DNA of 64,000 bases from Arion vulgaris (Eukaryota > Mollusca > Gastropoda > Stylommatophora > Arionidae), in NCBI GenBank assembly GCA_020796225.1, contig CM036756.1, forward strand, positions 44,602,898 to 44,666,897, written 5' to 3'. Every line of letters begins with the position of its first letter. The first letter of the stretch is position 1. A program made the translations under genes and the position numbers. Shown here in pieces: positions 12,001 to 27,000 of this stretch. Below the pieces are notes generated by a model, which saw only the letters and a list, made by a program, of their open reading frames with translations, did no database searches and was not told the DNA's origin.

Positions 12001-15000
12001 TAGTCTATATGTCACAGTACCAGTTCCATATCTGGCTCATACAATGCCGCTAGTATCAGTTCCATATTCAGTCTATACATGTCGCTAGTATCAGTTCCAT
12101 ATCTTAGTCTATACATGTCACTAGTACCGGTTCCATATCTTAGTCTATACATGTCATAGTATCAGTTCCATATTCTAGTCTGTACATGTCACTAGTACTA
12201 ACGATATCTTAGTCTAAGCATGTCGCTAGTAAGTACTGTGGTTCCATATCTTAGTCTATACATGTTTCTTAGTATCAGTTCCATATCTAGTCTTACATGT
12301 CGCTAGTACTGAATTCCATATCTTAGTCTATATGCTGTCATAGTATCAGTTCCATATCTTAGTTCATATATGTCACTAGTACTTTGGTTCCATATCTTAG
12401 TCTATACATGTCACTAGTACCAGTTCCATATCTTAGTTCATAAGCATGTCACTAGTACCAGTTCCATATCTTAGTTCACACATGTCACTAGTACCAGTTC
12501 CATATCTTAGTCTACACATGTCGCTAGTACCAGTTCCATATCTTAGTCTATACATGTCACTAGTACCCAGTTCCATATCTTGTTCTACACATGTCACTAG
12601 TATCAGTTCCATATCTTAGTCTATACATGTCAATAGTACCAGTTCCATATCTTAGTCTATACATGTCGCTAGTACTCAGCTCCATATCTTAGTCTATACA
12701 TGCTCAATAGTACCAGTTCATCTTAGCCTGGCACATGTCACTAGTATCAGTTCCATATCTTAGCTCATAAGTATGCCGCTAGTACCAGTTCCATATCTTT
12801 AGTCTGCCACATGTCACTAGTATCAGTTCCATATCTTAGTCTATACATGTCGCTAGTACCAGTTCCATATCTTAGTCTACATGTCGCCAGTACCAGTTCC
12901 ATATCTTAGTCTATACATGTCGCTAGTATCAGTTCCATATCTTAGTCTATACATGCCGCGTACCAGTTCCATATCTTAGTCTATACATGCCGCTAGTATC
13001 AGTTCCATATCTTAGTCTATACATGTCGCTAGTATCTAGTTCCATATCTTAGTCTATACATGCCGCCAGTATCAGTTCCATATTTTAGTCTATACATGTC
13101 GCTAGTACCAGTTCCATATCTTAGTCTATACATGTCGCTAGTACCAGTTCCATATCTTAGTCTATACATGTCACTAGTACCAGTTCCATATCTTAGTCTA
13201 TGCGTCACTAGTACCAAATTCCATATCTTAGTTCATACATGTCACTAGTACCAGTTCCCATATCTTAGTCTATACATGCTGCTAGTAGTATCAGTTCCAT
13301 ATCTTAAATCTATACATGTCGCTAGTACCAGTTCCATATCTTAGTCTATACATGTCGCTAGTATCAGTTCCATATTCCTAGTTCATACATGTCACTAGTA
13401 CCAGTTCCATATCTTAGTCTATACATGTCACTAGTATCAGTTCCATATCTTAAGTCTATACATGTCACTAGTACCAGTTCCATATCTTAGTCTATACATG
13501 TCGCTAGTATCAAATTCCATATCTTAGTCTATACATGTCGCTAGTATCAGTTCCATATCTTAGTCTACACATGTCGCTAGTACCAGTTCCATATCTTAGT
13601 CTATACATGTCGCTAGTATCAACTCCATATCTTAGTCTATACATAATGCTAGTATCAGTTCCATATCTTAGTCTATACATGTCGCTAGTACTGTCTATCT
13701 TAGTTCACATGTCGCTAGTATCAGTTCCATATTTTAGTCTATACATGTCGCTAGTACCAGTTCCATATCTTAGTTCATAAGATGTCACTAGTACCAGTTC
13801 CATATCTTAGTCTATACATGTCTCTAGTACCAGTTCCATATCTAGCTCATACATGTCGCTAGTACCAGTTCCATATCTTAGTCTATAAGCATGTCACTAG
13901 TACCAGTTCCATATCTTAGTCTATAAGGTCAGTATCAGTTCCATATCTTAGTCTACAGCATGTCAGCTAGTACCAGTTCCATATCTTAGTCTACACATGT
14001 CGCTAGTATCAGTTCCATATCTTAGTTCATACATGTCACTAGTACCAGTTCCATATCTTAGTCTACACATGTCAGCTAGTATCAGTTCCATATCTTAAAT
14101 CTATATGTCGCCAGTACCAGTTCCATATCTTAGTCTATACATGATGCTAGTATCAGTTCCATATCTTGTCTATACATGTCACTGTGTACCAGTTCCATAT
14201 CTTAGTCTACACATGTCGCTAAAACAGTTCCATATCTTAAATCTATACATGTCGCTAGTACCAGTTCCATATCTTAGTCTATACATGTCGCTAGTATCAG
14301 TTCCATATCTTAGTCTATACATGTCGCTAGTATCAGTTCCACATTCAGTCTATATTGTTGCTGTGTACCAGTTCCATATCTTAGTCTATACATGTTGCTA
14401 GTACCAGTTCCATATCTTAGTCTATACATGTCGCCAGTACCAGTTCCATTATCTTAGTTCATAAGCATGTCACTTAGTACCAGTTCCATATCTTAGTTCA
14501 CACATGTCACTAGTACCAGTCTCCATATCTTAGTCTATACATGTCGCTAGTATCAGTTCCATATCTTAGTCTATATATGTCGCTAGTATCATTCCATATC
14601 TTGTCTATACATGTCATGCCAGTACCAGTTCCATATTCACTATACATGTCGCTAGTACCAGTTCCATATCTTAGTCTACATGTCGCCAGTACCAGTTCCA
14701 TTATCTTAGTCTACACATACTACTAGTACCAGTTCCATATCTTAGTCTATACATGTCACTAGTACCAGTTCCATATCTTAGTCTATACATTTCACTAGTA
14801 CCAGTTCCATATCTAGTCTATAACAAAGTCGCTAGTGAACAGTTCCTGAATCTTAGTTTATAAATGTCGCTAGTACCAGTTCCATATCTTAGTCTATACA
14901 TGTCGCTAGTACCGGTTCCATATCTTAGTCTATACATGTCACTAGTACCGGTTCCATATCTTAGTCTTGCCGCTACGTCACTAGTATCGGTTCCATATCT

Positions 15001-18000
15001 TAGTCTATACATGTCGCTAGTATCAGTCTGATATCTTAGTCTATACATGTCACAGTATCAGTTCCATATCTTGAAGGCCTATACATGTCGCCAGTACCGG
15101 TTCCATATCTTTATAGTCTATACATGTCGCTAGTATCAGTTCCATATCTTAGCTCATAAGCATGTCGCCAGTATCAGTTCCATATCTTAGTCTATACATG
15201 TCACTAGTATCAGTTCCATATCTTAGTCTATACATGTCGCTAGTATCAGTTCCATATCTTAGTCTATACATGTCACTAGTACCAGTTCCATATCTTAGTC
15301 TATACATGTCGCTAGTACCAGTTCCATATCTTAGTCTATTCATGTCGCTAGTACCAGTTCCATATCTAGTCTATACATGTCGCTAGTACCAGTTCCATAT
15401 CTTAGTCTATTCATGTCGCTAGTACCAGTTCCATATCTTAGTCTATACATGTCACAGTACTTATTCATATCTTAGTCTATACATGTCGCTAGTAACAGTT
15501 CCATATCTTAGTCTATACATGTCAGTATCAGTTCCATATCTTAGTCTATACATACGTAGTACCAGTTCCATATCTTAGCTCATTCATGTCGCTAGTACCA
15601 GTTCCATATCTTAGTCTATACATGTCGCTAGTATCAGTTCCATATCTTAGTTCATACATGTCGCTAGTATCAGTTCCATATCTTAGTCTATACTTGTCAC
15701 AGTACCAGTTCCATATCTAGCTCCATAAGCATGTCGCTAGTATCAGTTCCATATCTTAGTCTATACATGTCGTTGTACCAGCCCACATTCAGTCTATGCG
15801 ATGCTCGCTAGTACCAGTTCCATATCTTAGTCTATACATGTCACTAGTACCAGTTCCATATCTTAGTCTATACATGTCGCTAGTATCAGTTCCATATCTT
15901 AGTCTATACATGTCGTTAGTACCAGTTCCATATCTTAGTCTCTACATGTCGCTAGTATCAGTTCCATATCTTAGTCTATACATGTCGCTAGTATCAAATT
16001 CCATATCTTAGTCTATACATGCCAGTATCAAATCATATCTTTGGTTCATAAGCGCTAGTACCGTTCCATATCTTAGTCTATACATGTCGCTAAAATGTTC
16101 CATATTCAGTCTATACATGTCGCTAGTATCAGTTCCATATCTTAGTTCATACATGTCACTAGTATCAGTTCCATATCTTAGTCTATACATGTCGGTAGTA
16201 TCAGTTCCATATCTTAGTCTATACATGTCGCTAGTATCAGTTCCATATCTTAGTCTATACATGTCGCTAGTATCAGTTCCATATCTTAGTCTATACATGT
16301 TGCCAGTACCAGTTCCATATCCAGTCTATACATGTCGCTAGTACCAGTTCCGTATCTTAGCTCCATACGTCGCCAGTATCAGTTCCATATCTTAGCTCCA
16401 TATACATGTCGCTAGTATCAGTTCCATATCTAGTCTATACATGTCGCCAGTACCAGTTCCATATCTTAGTTCTTTACATGTCGGCTAGTATCAGTTCCAT
16501 ATCTTAGTTCATACATGTCGCTAGTACCAGTTCCATATCTTAGCTCCATGCTACGCCAGTATCAGTTCCATATCTTAGTCTATACATATCGCTAGTACCA
16601 GTTCCATATCTTAGTCTATACATGTCGCTAGTATCAGTTCCATATCTTAGTCTATATATGTCGCTAGTATCAGTTCTATATCTTAGTCTATACATGTCGC
16701 TAGTATCAGTTCCATATCTTAGTCTATACATGTCGCTAGTACCAGCTCCATATCTTAGTCTATACATGCTCAGTACCAGTTCCATATCTTAAAGTCTATA
16801 CATGTCACTTGAAAATTATTCCATATCTTAGTCTATACATGTCGCTAGTACCAGTTCCATATCTTAGTCTATACATGCTCGCTAGTATCAGTTCCATATC
16901 TTAGTTCATACATGTCGCTAGTATCAGTTCCATATCTTAGTCTATACATGTCGCTAGTACCAGTTCCACATTTTGTCTATACATGTCGCTAGTACCGGTT
17001 CCATATCTTTTAGTTCATACATACTGCCAGTATCAGTTCCATATCTTAGTCTATAAGCATGTCGCTAGTATCAGTTCCATATTCAGTCTATACATGTCAC
17101 TAGTAACGGTTCCATATTCAGTCTATACATGTCGCTAGTACCAGTTCCATTATCTTAGTCTACATGTCGCCAGTACCAGTTCCATATCTTAGTCTATACA
17201 TGTCGCTAGTACCAGTTCCATATCTTAGTCTACATGCCGCTAGTACCAGTTCCATATCTTAGTCTATACATGTCGCTAGTACCAGTTCCACATCTTAGTT
17301 CATACATGTCGCTAGTATCAGTTCCATATCTTAGTTCCTTACATGTCGCTAGTATCAGTTCCATATCTTAGTCTATACATACTGCTAGTACCATTTCCAT
17401 ATCTTAGTCTATACATGTCGCTAGTATCAGTACCATATCTTAGTCTATACATGTCGCTAGTACCAGTTCCATATCTTAGTCCATACATGTCGCTAGTATC
17501 AGTTCCATATCTTAGTCTATACATGTCGCTAGTACCAGCTCCATATCTTAGTCTATACAGCATGTCACAGCCAGTTCCACATCTTAGTCTATACATGTCG
17601 CTAGTACCAGTTCCATATCTTAGTCTATACATGTCGCTGGTATCAGTTCCATATCTTAGTCTATACATGCCGCTAGTACCAGTTCCATATCTTAGTCTAT
17701 ACATTGTCATGTTGTAGTACCAGTTCCATATCTAGTCTACTACGCTGCCGCTAGTACCAGTTCCATATCTTAGTCTATACATGTCGCTAGTACCAGTTCC
17801 ATATCTTAGTCTATACATGTCGCCAGTACCAGCTCCATATCTTAGTCTATACATGTCGCTAGCATTGGGGCCCTATATCTTAGTCTTTACATGTCGCTAG
17901 TATCAGTTCCATATCTTAGTCTATACATGTCGCTAGTACCAGTTCCATATCTTAGTCTATACATGTCAAAGCAGTATCAGTACCATTCAGTCTATACATG

Positions 18001-21000
18001 TCGCTAGTACCAGTTCCACATCTTAGTCTATACATGTCATGGCATCAGTTCCATCTTAGTCTATACATGTCGCTAGTACCAGTTCCATATCTTAGTCTAT
18101 ACATGTCGCTAGTACCAGTTCCATATCTTAGTCTATACATGTCGCTAGCACCAGTTCCATATCTTAGTCTATACATGTCGCTAGTATCAGTTCCATATCT
18201 TAGTCTACAAGCATGTCAAATAGTACCAGTTCCATATCTTAGTCTATATATGTCGCCAGTACTAGTTCCATATCTTAGTCTATACATGTCGCTAGTATCA
18301 GTTCCATATCTTAGTCTACATGTCGCTAGTATCATTCCATATCTTAGTCTATACATGTCGCTAGTATCAGTTCATATCTTAGTCTATACATGTCGTTAGG
18401 TACCAGCTCCATATCTTAGTCTATATGATGTCGCTAGTACTACAGTTCCATATCTTAGTCTATACATGTCACTAGTAACAGTTCCATATCTTAGTCTATA
18501 CATGCCGCTAGTACCAGTTCCATATCTTAGTCTATACATGTCGCTAGTATCAGTTCCATATATCTTGTAAGTTCATACATACCGCTAGTATCAGTTCCAT
18601 ATCTTAGTCTATACATGTCGCCAGTACCAGTTCCACATTCAGTCTATACATGCTAGTACCGGCTCCATCTTAGTCTATACATGTCGCTAGTATCAGTTCC
18701 ATATTTTAGTCTATACATGTCGCTAGTATCAGTTCCATATCTTAGTCTATACATGTCACTAGTACCGGTTCCATATCTTAGTCTATACATGTCGCTAGTA
18801 CCAGTTCCATATCTTGTCTATACATGCTCGCTAGTACCAGTTCCATATCTTAGTCTATACATGTCGCTAGTACCAGTTCCCTATCTTAGTCTATACATGT
18901 CGCTAGTACCAGTTCCATATCTTAGTCTATACATGTCGCTAGTACCAGTTTTACATTCAGTCTATACATGTCGCTAGTATCAGTTCCATATTCAGTCTTT
19001 ACATGTCGCTAGTATCAGTTCCATATCTTAGTCTACATGTCGCCAGTACCAGTTCCATATCTTAGTCTTTACAGCATGTCGCTAGTATCAGTACCATATC
19101 TTAGTTCATGATGTCGCCAGTACCAGTTCCATATCTTAGTCTATACATGTCGCTAGTATCAGTTCCATATTTTAGTCTATACATGTCGCTAATACCAGTT
19201 CCATATCTTAGTCTATACATGTCGCTAGTACCAGTTCCATATCTGAAGTCTATACATGTCGCCAGTATCAGTTCCATATCTTAGCTCCATACATGTCGCT
19301 AGTACCAGTTCCATATCTTAGTTCAGGCATGTTGCTAGTACCAGTTCCATTCCTAGTTCATACATGTTTGCTAGTATCAGTTCCATATCTTAGTCTATAC
19401 ATGCTGCCAGTATCAGTTCCATATCTTAGTCTATACATGTCGCTAGTATCAGTTCCATATCTTAGTCTCTACATGTCGCTAGTATCAGTTCCATATCTTA
19501 GTCTATACATGTTGCTAGTACCAGTTCCATATCTTAGTCTATACATGTCGCTAGTACCAGTTCCATATCTTAGTCTATACATGTCGCTAGTACCAGTTCC
19601 ATATCTTAGTCTATACATGTCGCTAGTACCAGTTCCATATCTTTGTCTATACATGTCGCTAGTATCAGTTCCATATCTTAGTCTATACATGTCACTAGTA
19701 TCAGTTCCATATCTTAGTCTATACATGTCGCTAGTACCAGTTCCATATCTTAGTCTATACATGTCGCTAGTATCAGTTCCATATCTTAGTCTATAAATGT
19801 CGCTAGTACCAGTTCCATATCTTAGTTCATACATGTCGCTAGTACCAGTTCCATATCTTAGTCTATACATTGTCGTTAAAATTACTCCACATTCAGTCTA
19901 TACATGTCGCTAGTATCAGTTCCATATCTTAGTTCATGGGCATGTCACTTTTGGGGTACCGGTTCCATATCTTAGTCTATACATGTTTGCCAGTATCAGT
20001 TCCATATCTTTAGTCAAGTACATGTCGCTAGTATCAGTTCCATATTCAAATTATACATGTCACTAGTGACCAGTTCCATATCTTAGTCTATACATGTCGC
20101 TAGTACCAGTTCCATATCTTAGTCTACATGTCGCTAAAGTACCAGTTCCATATCTTAGTCTACATGTCATAGTACCAGTTCCATATCTTAGTTCATACAT
20201 GTCGCTAGTACCAGTTCCATATCTTAGTCTATACATGTCGCCAGTACCAGTTCCATATCTTAGTCTACATGTCACAGTACCAGTTCCATATCTTAGTCTA
20301 TACATGTCGCTAGTACTGGACTCCATATCTGGCTCTATACATGTCGTGCTAGTACCAGTTCTATATCTTAGCCTTATACATGTCGCTAGTATCAGTTCCA
20401 TATCTTAGGTCTATACATTGTCATCAGTACCAGTTCCATATCTTAGTCTATATGTCGCTAGTACCGGTTCCATATCCAGTCTATACATGTCGCTAGTATC
20501 AGTTCCATATCTTAGTCTATACATGTCGCTAGTACCAGTTCCATATCTTAGTCTATACATGTCGCCAGTACCAGTTCCATATCTTAGTCTATACATGTCG
20601 CTAGTACCAGTTCCATATCTTAGTCTACATGTCAAGAAACCAGTTCCATATCTTAGTCTATACATGTCACTAGTATCAGTTCCATATCTTAGTCTATACA
20701 TGTCGCTAGTACCGGTTCCATATCTTAGTTCATACATGTCACTATACCAGTTCCATATCTTAGTCTATACATGTCGCCAGTATCAGTTCCATATCTTAGC
20801 TTGCGCATGTCGCCAGTATCAGTTCCATATCTTACCTATACATGTCGCTAGTATCAGTTCCATATCTTAGTTCATACATGTCGCTAGTATCAGTTCCAAT
20901 ATCTTAGTTCGAGCAGCATGTCGCTAGTACCAGTTCCATATCTTAGTCTATACATGCTGCCAGTACCAGTTCCATATCTTATTCATACATGTCACTAGTA

Positions 21001-24000
21001 CCAGTTCCATATCTTAGTTCCTTATACATGTCAAAGCAAAAATCAGTTCCATATCTTAGTCTATACATGTCGCTAGTACCAGTTCCATATCTTAGTCTAT
21101 ATGTCATAGTACTGTTCCATATCTTAGTCTATACATGTCACTAGTACCAGTTCCATATCTTAGTTCATACATATGTCGCTACCAGTTCCTTATTATCTAG
21201 TCTATACATGTCACTAGTAACGGTTCCACATATCTTAGTCTATACATGTCGCTAGTACCAGTTCCATATCTTAGTCTATACATTGCTAGTACCGGTTCCA
21301 TATCTTAGTCTATAATACGTCGCTAGTATCAGTTCCATATCTTAGTTCACACATGTCGTTATGTACTCAGTTCCTATCTAGTCTATACATGTCGCTAGTA
21401 TCAGTTCCATATCTTAGTCTATACATGTCAGTTAGTAACAGTTCCATATCTTGTAGTCTATACATGTCGCTAGTATCAGTTCCATATCTTAGTCTATACA
21501 TGTCACTTAGTATCGGGTTCCATATCTTTGGTCTATACATGCCGCTAGGGTACCAGTTCCATATCTTAGTCTATACATGTCGCTAGTATCAGTTCCATAT
21601 CTTAGCCTTACATGTCGCTAGTACCAGTTCCATATCTTAGTCTATACATGTCGCTAGTACCAGTTCCATATCTTAGTCTATACATGTCGCTAGTATCAGT
21701 TCCATATCTTAGTCTATACATGTCGCTAGTATCAGTTCCATATCTTAGTCTATACATGTCGCTAGTATCAGTTCCATATCTGCCCATACATGTCGCTAGT
21801 ACCAGTTCCATATCTTGTCCATACATGTCGCCAGTATCAGTTCCATATCTTAGTCTATACATGTCGCTAGTATCAGTTCCATATCTTAGTCTATACATGT
21901 CGCTAGTACCAGTTCCATATCTTAGTCTATACACAAGTCACATAGTATCAGTTCCATATCTTAGTCTATACATGTCGCTGTATCAGTTCCATATCTTAGC
22001 TCATACATGTCACTAGCACCAGTTCCATATCTTAGTTCATACATGTCGGCTAGTATCAGTTCCATATCTTAAATCTATACATGCTGCTAGTACCAGTTCC
22101 ATATCTTAGTCTACATGCTGCTAGTGTCGTTCATATCTAAAGGTCTATACATGCTCGCTAGTACCAGTTCCATATCTTAGTCTATATATGTCGCTAGTAC
22201 CAGTTCCATATCTTAGTCTATACATGTCGCCAGTACCAGTTCCAAATATCCTAGTCTTTGCTAGCATGTCGCCAGTACCGGTTCCATATCTTAGTCTATG
22301 GCATGTCGCTAGTACCAGTTCCATATATCTTAGTCTATAAGCATGCTTCTCGCATCATTCTATATCTTAGTCTATACATGTCACCAGTACCAGTTCCATA
22401 TCTTAGTCTATACATGTCGCTAGTACCGGTTCCATATCTTAGTTCATACATGTCGCTAGTATCAGTTCCGCATCTGTTCATACATGTTGCCAGTACCAGT
22501 TCCATATCTTAGTCTATGCCATGTCGCGAAAATCAGTTCCATATCTTAGTCTATACATGTCGCTAGTACTATTCCATATCTTAGTCTATACATACTGCTA
22601 GTACCAGTTCCATAAGTTCAATTCATACATGTCACTAGTATCAGTTCCATATTCATAGTCTATACATGTCGCTAGTACCGGTTCCATATCTTAGTTCATA
22701 CATGTCAAATAGTACCAGTCTCCATATCTTAGTCTATACATGTCGCCAGTATCAGTTCCATATTCAGTCTATACATGTCGTTAGTATCAGTTCCATATCT
22801 TAGTCTATACATGTCGCTAGTATCAGTTCCATATCTTGGGGTCTATGCTGATGCCGCTAGTATCAGTTCCAATATCTTAGTCTAACATGTCGCCAGTACC
22901 AGTTCCATATCTTGTCTATACAGCTGTCGCTAGTACCAGTTCCATATCTTAGTCTATACATGTCACCAGTACCAGTTCCATATCTTAGTCTATACATGTC
23001 GCTAGTATCAGTTCCATATCTTAGTCTATACATGTCGCTAGCACTTTCTGTGTCCCACATCCAGTCTATACATGTCGCTAGTACCAGTTCCATATCTTAG
23101 TCTATACATGTCACCAGTACCAGTTCCATTCAGTTCATACATGTCGCTAGTACCAGTTCCTTATTATCTTAAATTACATGTCACTTCAGTACCAGTCCTA
23201 ATATCTTGGTCTATACATGTCGCCAGTACTACAGTTCCATATCTTAGCTCATACATGTCGCTAGTACTGCCCATATCTTAGCTATACATGTCGCTAGTAT
23301 CAGTTCCATATCTTAGTCTACACATGTCGCTAGTATCAGTTCCATATCTTAGTCTATACATGCCGCTAGTATCAGTTCCATATCTTAGTCTATACATGTC
23401 GCTAGTATCAGTTCCACATTCAGTTCATACATGCTGCCAGTATCAGTTCCAATATCTTAGTCTACATGTCACTAGTATCAGTTCCATATTTTAGTCTATA
23501 CATGTCGCTAGTACCAGTTCCATATCTTAGTCTATGCATGTCACAGGTCAGCCCATATCTTAGTCTATACATGTCACAGTACCAGTTCCATATCTTAGTC
23601 TATATACGTCGCTAGTACCAGTTCCATATCTTAGCTCCATAAATGTCGCCAGTATCAGTTCCATATTCAGTCTATACATGTCGCTAGTATCAGTTCCATA
23701 TCTTAGTCTATACATGTCGCTAGTATCAGTTCCATATCTTAGTCTATACATGCTCGCTAGGGGTACCAGTTCCATATCTTAGTCTATACATGTCGCTAGT
23801 ATCAGTTCCATATCTAAGTCTATACATGTCGCTAGTATCAGTTCCATATCTTAGTCTATACATGCCGCTAGTACCAGTTCTGCATATCTTAGTCTATACA
23901 TGTCGCTAGTATCAGTTCCATATCTTAGTCTATACATGTCGCTAGTAATGTTCCATATCTTTAGTTCACATGTCACTAGTACCGGTTCCATATCTTAGTC

Positions 24001-27000
24001 TATACATGTCGCTAGTATCAGTTCCATATCTTAAATCTACATGTCGCTAGTACTAGTTCCATATCTTAGTTCACATGTCGCTAGTATCAGTTCCATATCT
24101 TAGTCTATACATGTCGCTAGTATCAGTTCCATATCTTTAGTCTATACATGCTACTAGGTTTGTCTGCATTCTAGTCTATACATGTCGCTAGTGAATGGTT
24201 CCATCTTAGTCTATACATGTCGCTGGTACCAGTTCCATATCTTAGTCTATACATGTCGCTAGTATCAGTTCCATATCTTAGTCTATACATGTCGCTAGTA
24301 TCAGTTCCACATCTTAGTCTATACATGTCGCTAGTATCAGTTCCATATCTTGTTCATACATGTCGCTAGTATCAGTTCCATATCTTAGTCTATACATGTC
24401 GCTAGTATCAGTTCCATATTCAGTTCATATGACATGCCGCTAGTACCAGTTCCATATCTTAGTCTATACATGTCGCTGTGTATCAGTTCCATATCTTAGT
24501 TCATACATGTCACTAGTACCAGTTCCATATTTTAAATAGTCTATACATGTCAGTATCAGTTCCATATCTTTAGTCTATACACATGTCGCTAGTATCAGTT
24601 CCATATCTTATTCTACATGTCGCTAGTATCAGTTCCATATCTTAGTTCATACATGTCACTAGTACCGGTTCCATATCTTACTCATACATGCTAGTATCAG
24701 TTCCATATCTTGGCCCATACATGTCGCTAGTATCAGTTCCATATCTTATTCACATGTACCATGTTTAGGTACCAGTCTCCATATCTTAGTCTATACATGT
24801 CACATACCAGTTCCATATCTTAGTCTATACATGTCGCTAGTACCAGTCCCATATCTTAGTCTATACATGTCGCTAGTACCAGTTCCATATCTTAGTCTAT
24901 ACATGTCGCTAGTACCAGTTCCATATCTTAGTCTATACATGTCGCTAGTACCAGTTCCATATCTTAGTCTATACATGTCGCTAGTATCAGTTCCATATCT
25001 TAGTCTATACATGTCGCTAGTACCGGTTCCATATCTTAGTCTATACATGTCGCTAGTACCAGTTCCATATCTTAGTCTATACATGTCGCTAGTATCAGTT
25101 CCATATCTTTAGTCTATACATGCCTACTAGTACCAGTTCCATATCTTTAGTTCATATACATGTCGCTAGTACCGGTTCCATATCTTTAGTCTATACATGT
25201 CGCTAGTATCAGTTCCATATCTTAGTCTATACATGTCAGTACCAGTTCCATATCTAGTCTATACATGTCATGTACCAGTTCCAGATCTTAGTCTATACAT
25301 GTCGCTAGTAACAGTTCCATATCTTAGTCTATACATGTCGCTAGTACCAGTTCCATATTCAGTCTATACACGTCACTAGTATCAGTTCCATATCTTAGTC
25401 TATACATGTCGCTAGTACTGGTTCCATATCTTAAAGTCTATACAAGCTACTAGTACTCAAAGGTTCCATATCTTAGTCTATACATGCCTGCTAGTATCAG
25501 TTCCATATCTTAGTCTATACATGTCGCTAGTATCAGTTCCATATCTTAGTCTATGCATGCTGCTAGTACCAGTTCCATATCTTAGTCTATACATGTCGCT
25601 AGTACCGGTTCCATATCTTAGTCTATACATGTCGCTAGTATCAGTTCCATATCTTAGTCTATACATGTCGCTAGTACCAGTTCCATATCCAGTCTATACA
25701 TGTCAATAAAATAGTTTCATATCTTAGTCTATACATGTCGCCAGTACCAGTTCCATATCTTAGTCTACACATGTCGCTGCCAGTACCAGTTCCATATCTT
25801 AGTCTATACATGTCGCTAGTATCAGTTCCATATCTAGTCTGTATACATGTCGCTAGTATCAGTTCCACATTCAGTCTACATGCCGGCTAGTATCAGTTCC
25901 ATATCTTAGTCTATACATGTCACTAGTATCAGTTCCATATCTTAGTCTATACATGTCGCTAGTACCAGTTCCATATCTTAGTCTATACATGTCGCTAGTA
26001 TCAGTTCCATATCTTAGTCTATACATGTCGCTAGTACCAGTTCCATCTTTAGTCTATACATGTCGCTAGTACCAGTTCCATATCTTAGTCTATACATGTC
26101 GCTAGTATCAGTTCCATATTCAGTCTATACATGTCGCTAGTATCAGTTCCATATTCAGTCTATACATGTCGCTAGTATCAGTTCCAGATCTTAGTCTATA
26201 CATGCCAGTATCAGTTCCAATATCTTAGTCTATACATGCTGCTAGTACTAGTCCAACATTTAGTCTATACATGTCGCTAGTACCAGTTCCATATCTTAGT
26301 CTATACATGTCACTAGTACCAGTTCCATATCTTAGTCTATACATGTCGCTAGTATCAGTTCCATATCTTAGTCTACATGTCGCTAGTACCAGTTCCATAT
26401 CTTAGTCTACATGTCGCCAGTACCAGTTCCACATATCTTTAGTTCATGTCATCAGTACCAGGTTCCATATCTTAGTCTATACATGTCGCCAGTACCAGTT
26501 CCATATTCTAGGTCTATACATGTCACTGGTACCAGTTCCATCTTGTCTATACATGTCGCCAGTACCAGTTCCATATCTTAGTCTATACATGCTAGTACCG
26601 GTTCCATATCTTAGTCTATACATGTTTCGCTGTATCAGTTCCATATCTTAGTCTACATGTTAGTACTAGTTCCATATCTTAGTCTATACATGCCGCCAGT
26701 ATCAAATTCCATATCTTAGTCTATACATGTCGCTAGTATCAGTTCCATATCTTAGTCTATACATGTCGTTGTATCAGTTCCATATCTTAGTCTACATGTC
26801 ACTAGTATCAGTTCCATATTCAGTCTATACATGTCGCTAGTACCAGTTCCATATCTTAGTCTATACATGTCGCTAGTATCAGTTCCATATCTTAGTTATA
26901 CATGTCGCTAGTACCAGTTCCATATCTTAGTCTATACATGTCGCTAGTACCAGTTCCATATCTTTAGTCTATACATGTCAAGTAGTATCATCTCCATATC